Shown piece after piece: positions 62,501 through 64,000 of a stretch of 64,000 nucleotides of DNA (position 1 is the first letter of the stretch; each line of letters starts with the position of its first letter). Where the stretch lies: contig DF236978.1 in NCBI GenBank assembly GCA_000708835.1, positions 62,001 to 126,000 of the forward strand, read 5' to 3'. The notes beneath the pieces are model-generated. The model was not told the origin of the DNA. It searched no databases and saw only the letters and a program-made list of their open reading frames with translations. Made by a program: the position numbers and the translations under genes. This DNA is from Klebsormidium nitens (taxonomy: Eukaryota; Streptophyta; Klebsormidiophyceae; Klebsormidiales; Klebsormidiaceae).

Positions 62501-64000
62501 TAAGAGGTCTGGCCACACAAATAGGCTCCGGCTTCTGTCACGTCGAATCGACGACCTTGTTGTGTGCTTCTTTTGTAGCGTCTGTGCGCGCTGTTTAGCA
62601 CCATCGACAGAAGAATCTGGAAAGCGTTTCCCCGTCACCCTAAACTGTCCTTCCGCAAAGCGCTGTAGTCAGGCATCCCGCGCAGGGCGCTGTATTGGGA
62701 ACGTAAGCTCAGTCAGGACACCCTTGGCAATCTATCTATTTCTTATGACGGAATTGACGTACGAAAACTCTCTTTGATGTGCAGCAAACGATCTAAATGG
62801 TGTCAGCATGCGTGCAGGGCAACTCGAAGGGCTCAGGATTCTTGCTCCTCGACAGCAACTTCAAGCCCAAGGGGCGCTGGGAGGCGACAGATAAGGACTC
62901 CCCGCCTTTCGGATACGACTTCTGGTGAGGCCCATCGCTTATGGTCAGCTGTGATCAATCTGCCTTTCATAGAGACGCATCTTCTCAATGGTGATGATTC
63001 GTTGTTTTCCAGAGTACGGTGCAGCCGAGCCTACGAGAAAGCTGGTGACATCATCGGACAGCTTTCAGTGCCCTATGTTGAACGTGACCTTGACAACGCG
63101 CATTCCGACTCGTCACTAGCTTCGTCATTACTAGCTTTGGAATCGATGCTGTCAATTGAACGAGTATTTGAAAACCTGATAACCCGTTATCAGGTGATTC
63201 TCGGCAGTAGTGATTTGATTTCATCGATGCGTCGAAAAGTTGGGGAGGGGCCTGTCAGGATTTCCCTGGATTTCAATCCGAGATCGAGGATGTACAACAC
63301 AATGATCAGTCAATCAATCAATCAATCAACCGTCCGATGTCAACGATTATTACCTTGAGACGTCGAAACTCGGATCCCTTTGAATGACGGCCGTATAGTG
63401 GAAGGCGATCAAGTCAAGTCCAAACACTCTTCGATTTAATGGATCGATTTCGGGGGAGACTTTTCCGGGGCCTAGGAAGCCCAGACTCGATCTTTTTGGA
63501 ACGCGAAAGGCCTGCCTGATTGAGGTTTCTTACGCAGTCAGATACCGGTGATTCGGGTCACGTTGGAGAATCAATTGAGCGTATTCCATCTCTGCCTACC
63601 TTGCCGGAGTTGCCCTCCGTGAAATTATGTATCTCGGAATCTCCGAAATTTGGGGCAAGCAGCCCATATGCCCCCAAATACCAGTCACAGAATGCAAGTC
63701 GGACTGCGGCGTAAATCTTTCGTGATTGTTTAGGTCCGGCCTCCGTCCATCCGGCAACCTTGGACCCCTTCTTAGTTAGAAATGGTTGTTGCCGTTTCCC
63801 TGTTCTATGCATCTCGTATACTGGGCGTATGCTTTCCCCCTTCTTTCCCCAAGATCATAGTTCCAAATTCCAAGATCTACGCCCCTGATGACTAGATACC
63901 CGGGTATAAGCGGCGTCACGGCGTGCTGACCGTTTTACTGACTTGTGCATTCAGAATTTCTACCCGCAAACCCAATTGTCAGAAACATATTCCCAGAGCC
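59502..64000 (+). CDS. Selenium-binding protein (SBP56/methanethiol oxidase family), 3' end beyond window
   Basis: Beta-propeller protein; family members bind selenium or copper, and some oxidise methanethiol. Plant SBPs act in stress and metal tolerance. Exons: 59502-59661, 60725-60920, 61550-61610, 62026-62130, 62818-62924, all in phase. The start ATG at 59502 opens MACCAPAANGSQ. Seen: GPGYATPLDAF, KKPDYLATIDVD, the family hallmark DELHHTGWNACSSCH with the Cys pair, IYAFDVLTDPRAP, FPHTSHCLATGDVMIS, and GFLLLDSNFKPKGRWE. The last exon ends at FGYDFW; the next family motif (around YQPR) was not found up to 64000, so an intron of over 1 kb follows and the rest of the protein lies outside the window. 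Intron 1 carries decayed copies of the exon 2 start. Confidence 0.93.
60170..60770 (+). repeat. Decayed tandem copies of the exon 2 start of the SBP gene
   Basis: Starts of similar segments at about 60170, 60366, 60547 and 60724 (the real exon) are spaced 175-195 bp apart. The third keeps an AG acceptor and reads TAVKKPDYLATID in the correct phase before diverging. The second reads AVKTPDYLG. The first keeps only scattered identity (GCAGGCACC, AAGCCC, CTGG). Flanking intron sequence before the third copy and the real exon also aligns. Confidence 0.85.
63309..63331 (+). repeat. CAAT microsatellite
   Basis: About five perfect TCAA/CAAT units lie in the presumed fifth intron of the SBP gene. 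Confidence 0.85.

Overview
The window is nuclear DNA of a photosynthetic eukaryote, most likely a streptophyte (charophyte-grade) green alga of the Klebsormidium kind. The evidence is: every recognisable gene is broken into small exons by GT-AG introns of roughly 100-1,100 bp; the cullin is the plant CUL4 type; and the window carries a UDP-arabinopyranose mutase, a class IV/V-like soluble starch synthase, a plastid GDT1/PAM71-type transporter with a transit peptide, and a plant-style hybrid histidine kinase. The species is inferred, not proven. Exon models were built by hand from conserved motifs, splice sites and reading-frame phase.

Layout: (1) 2-8252, + strand, CUL4, 16 exons, with an N-terminus that may begin before the window. 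(2) 9274-15847, - strand, membrane hybrid histidine kinase with a large sensor domain, a degenerate receiver and a true receiver. (3) 15.85-25.5 kb, a long gene-poor stretch with palindromes and possible decayed elements. (4) 25500-28539, - strand, a two-CBS-domain protein with a plastid-like leader; it is divergent from (5) 29407-33595, + strand, GDT1/PAM71-like transporter. (6) 34539-37632, - strand, UDP-arabinopyranose mutase (RGP); it is divergent from (7) 38765-48774, + strand, starch synthase with a Glu/Lys/Ala/Pro tetrapeptide-repeat linker. (8) 50589-54038, - strand, a TRAF-type zinc-finger protein. (9) 54.0-59.5 kb, a repeat-rich intergenic block, including a short inverted-repeat element with 9-bp target duplications. 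(10) 59502 to beyond the window end, + strand, selenium-binding protein (SBP56/methanethiol oxidase family), whose first intron holds decayed tandem copies of the start of its second exon.

The genes do not form one pathway. Several share plastid or carbohydrate themes (starch synthase, UDP-arabinose mutase, plastid cation transporter, CBS protein), and two head-to-head pairs share upstream regions of 0.87 and 1.13 kb. No CRISPR arrays, rRNA genes or convincing tRNA genes were seen.
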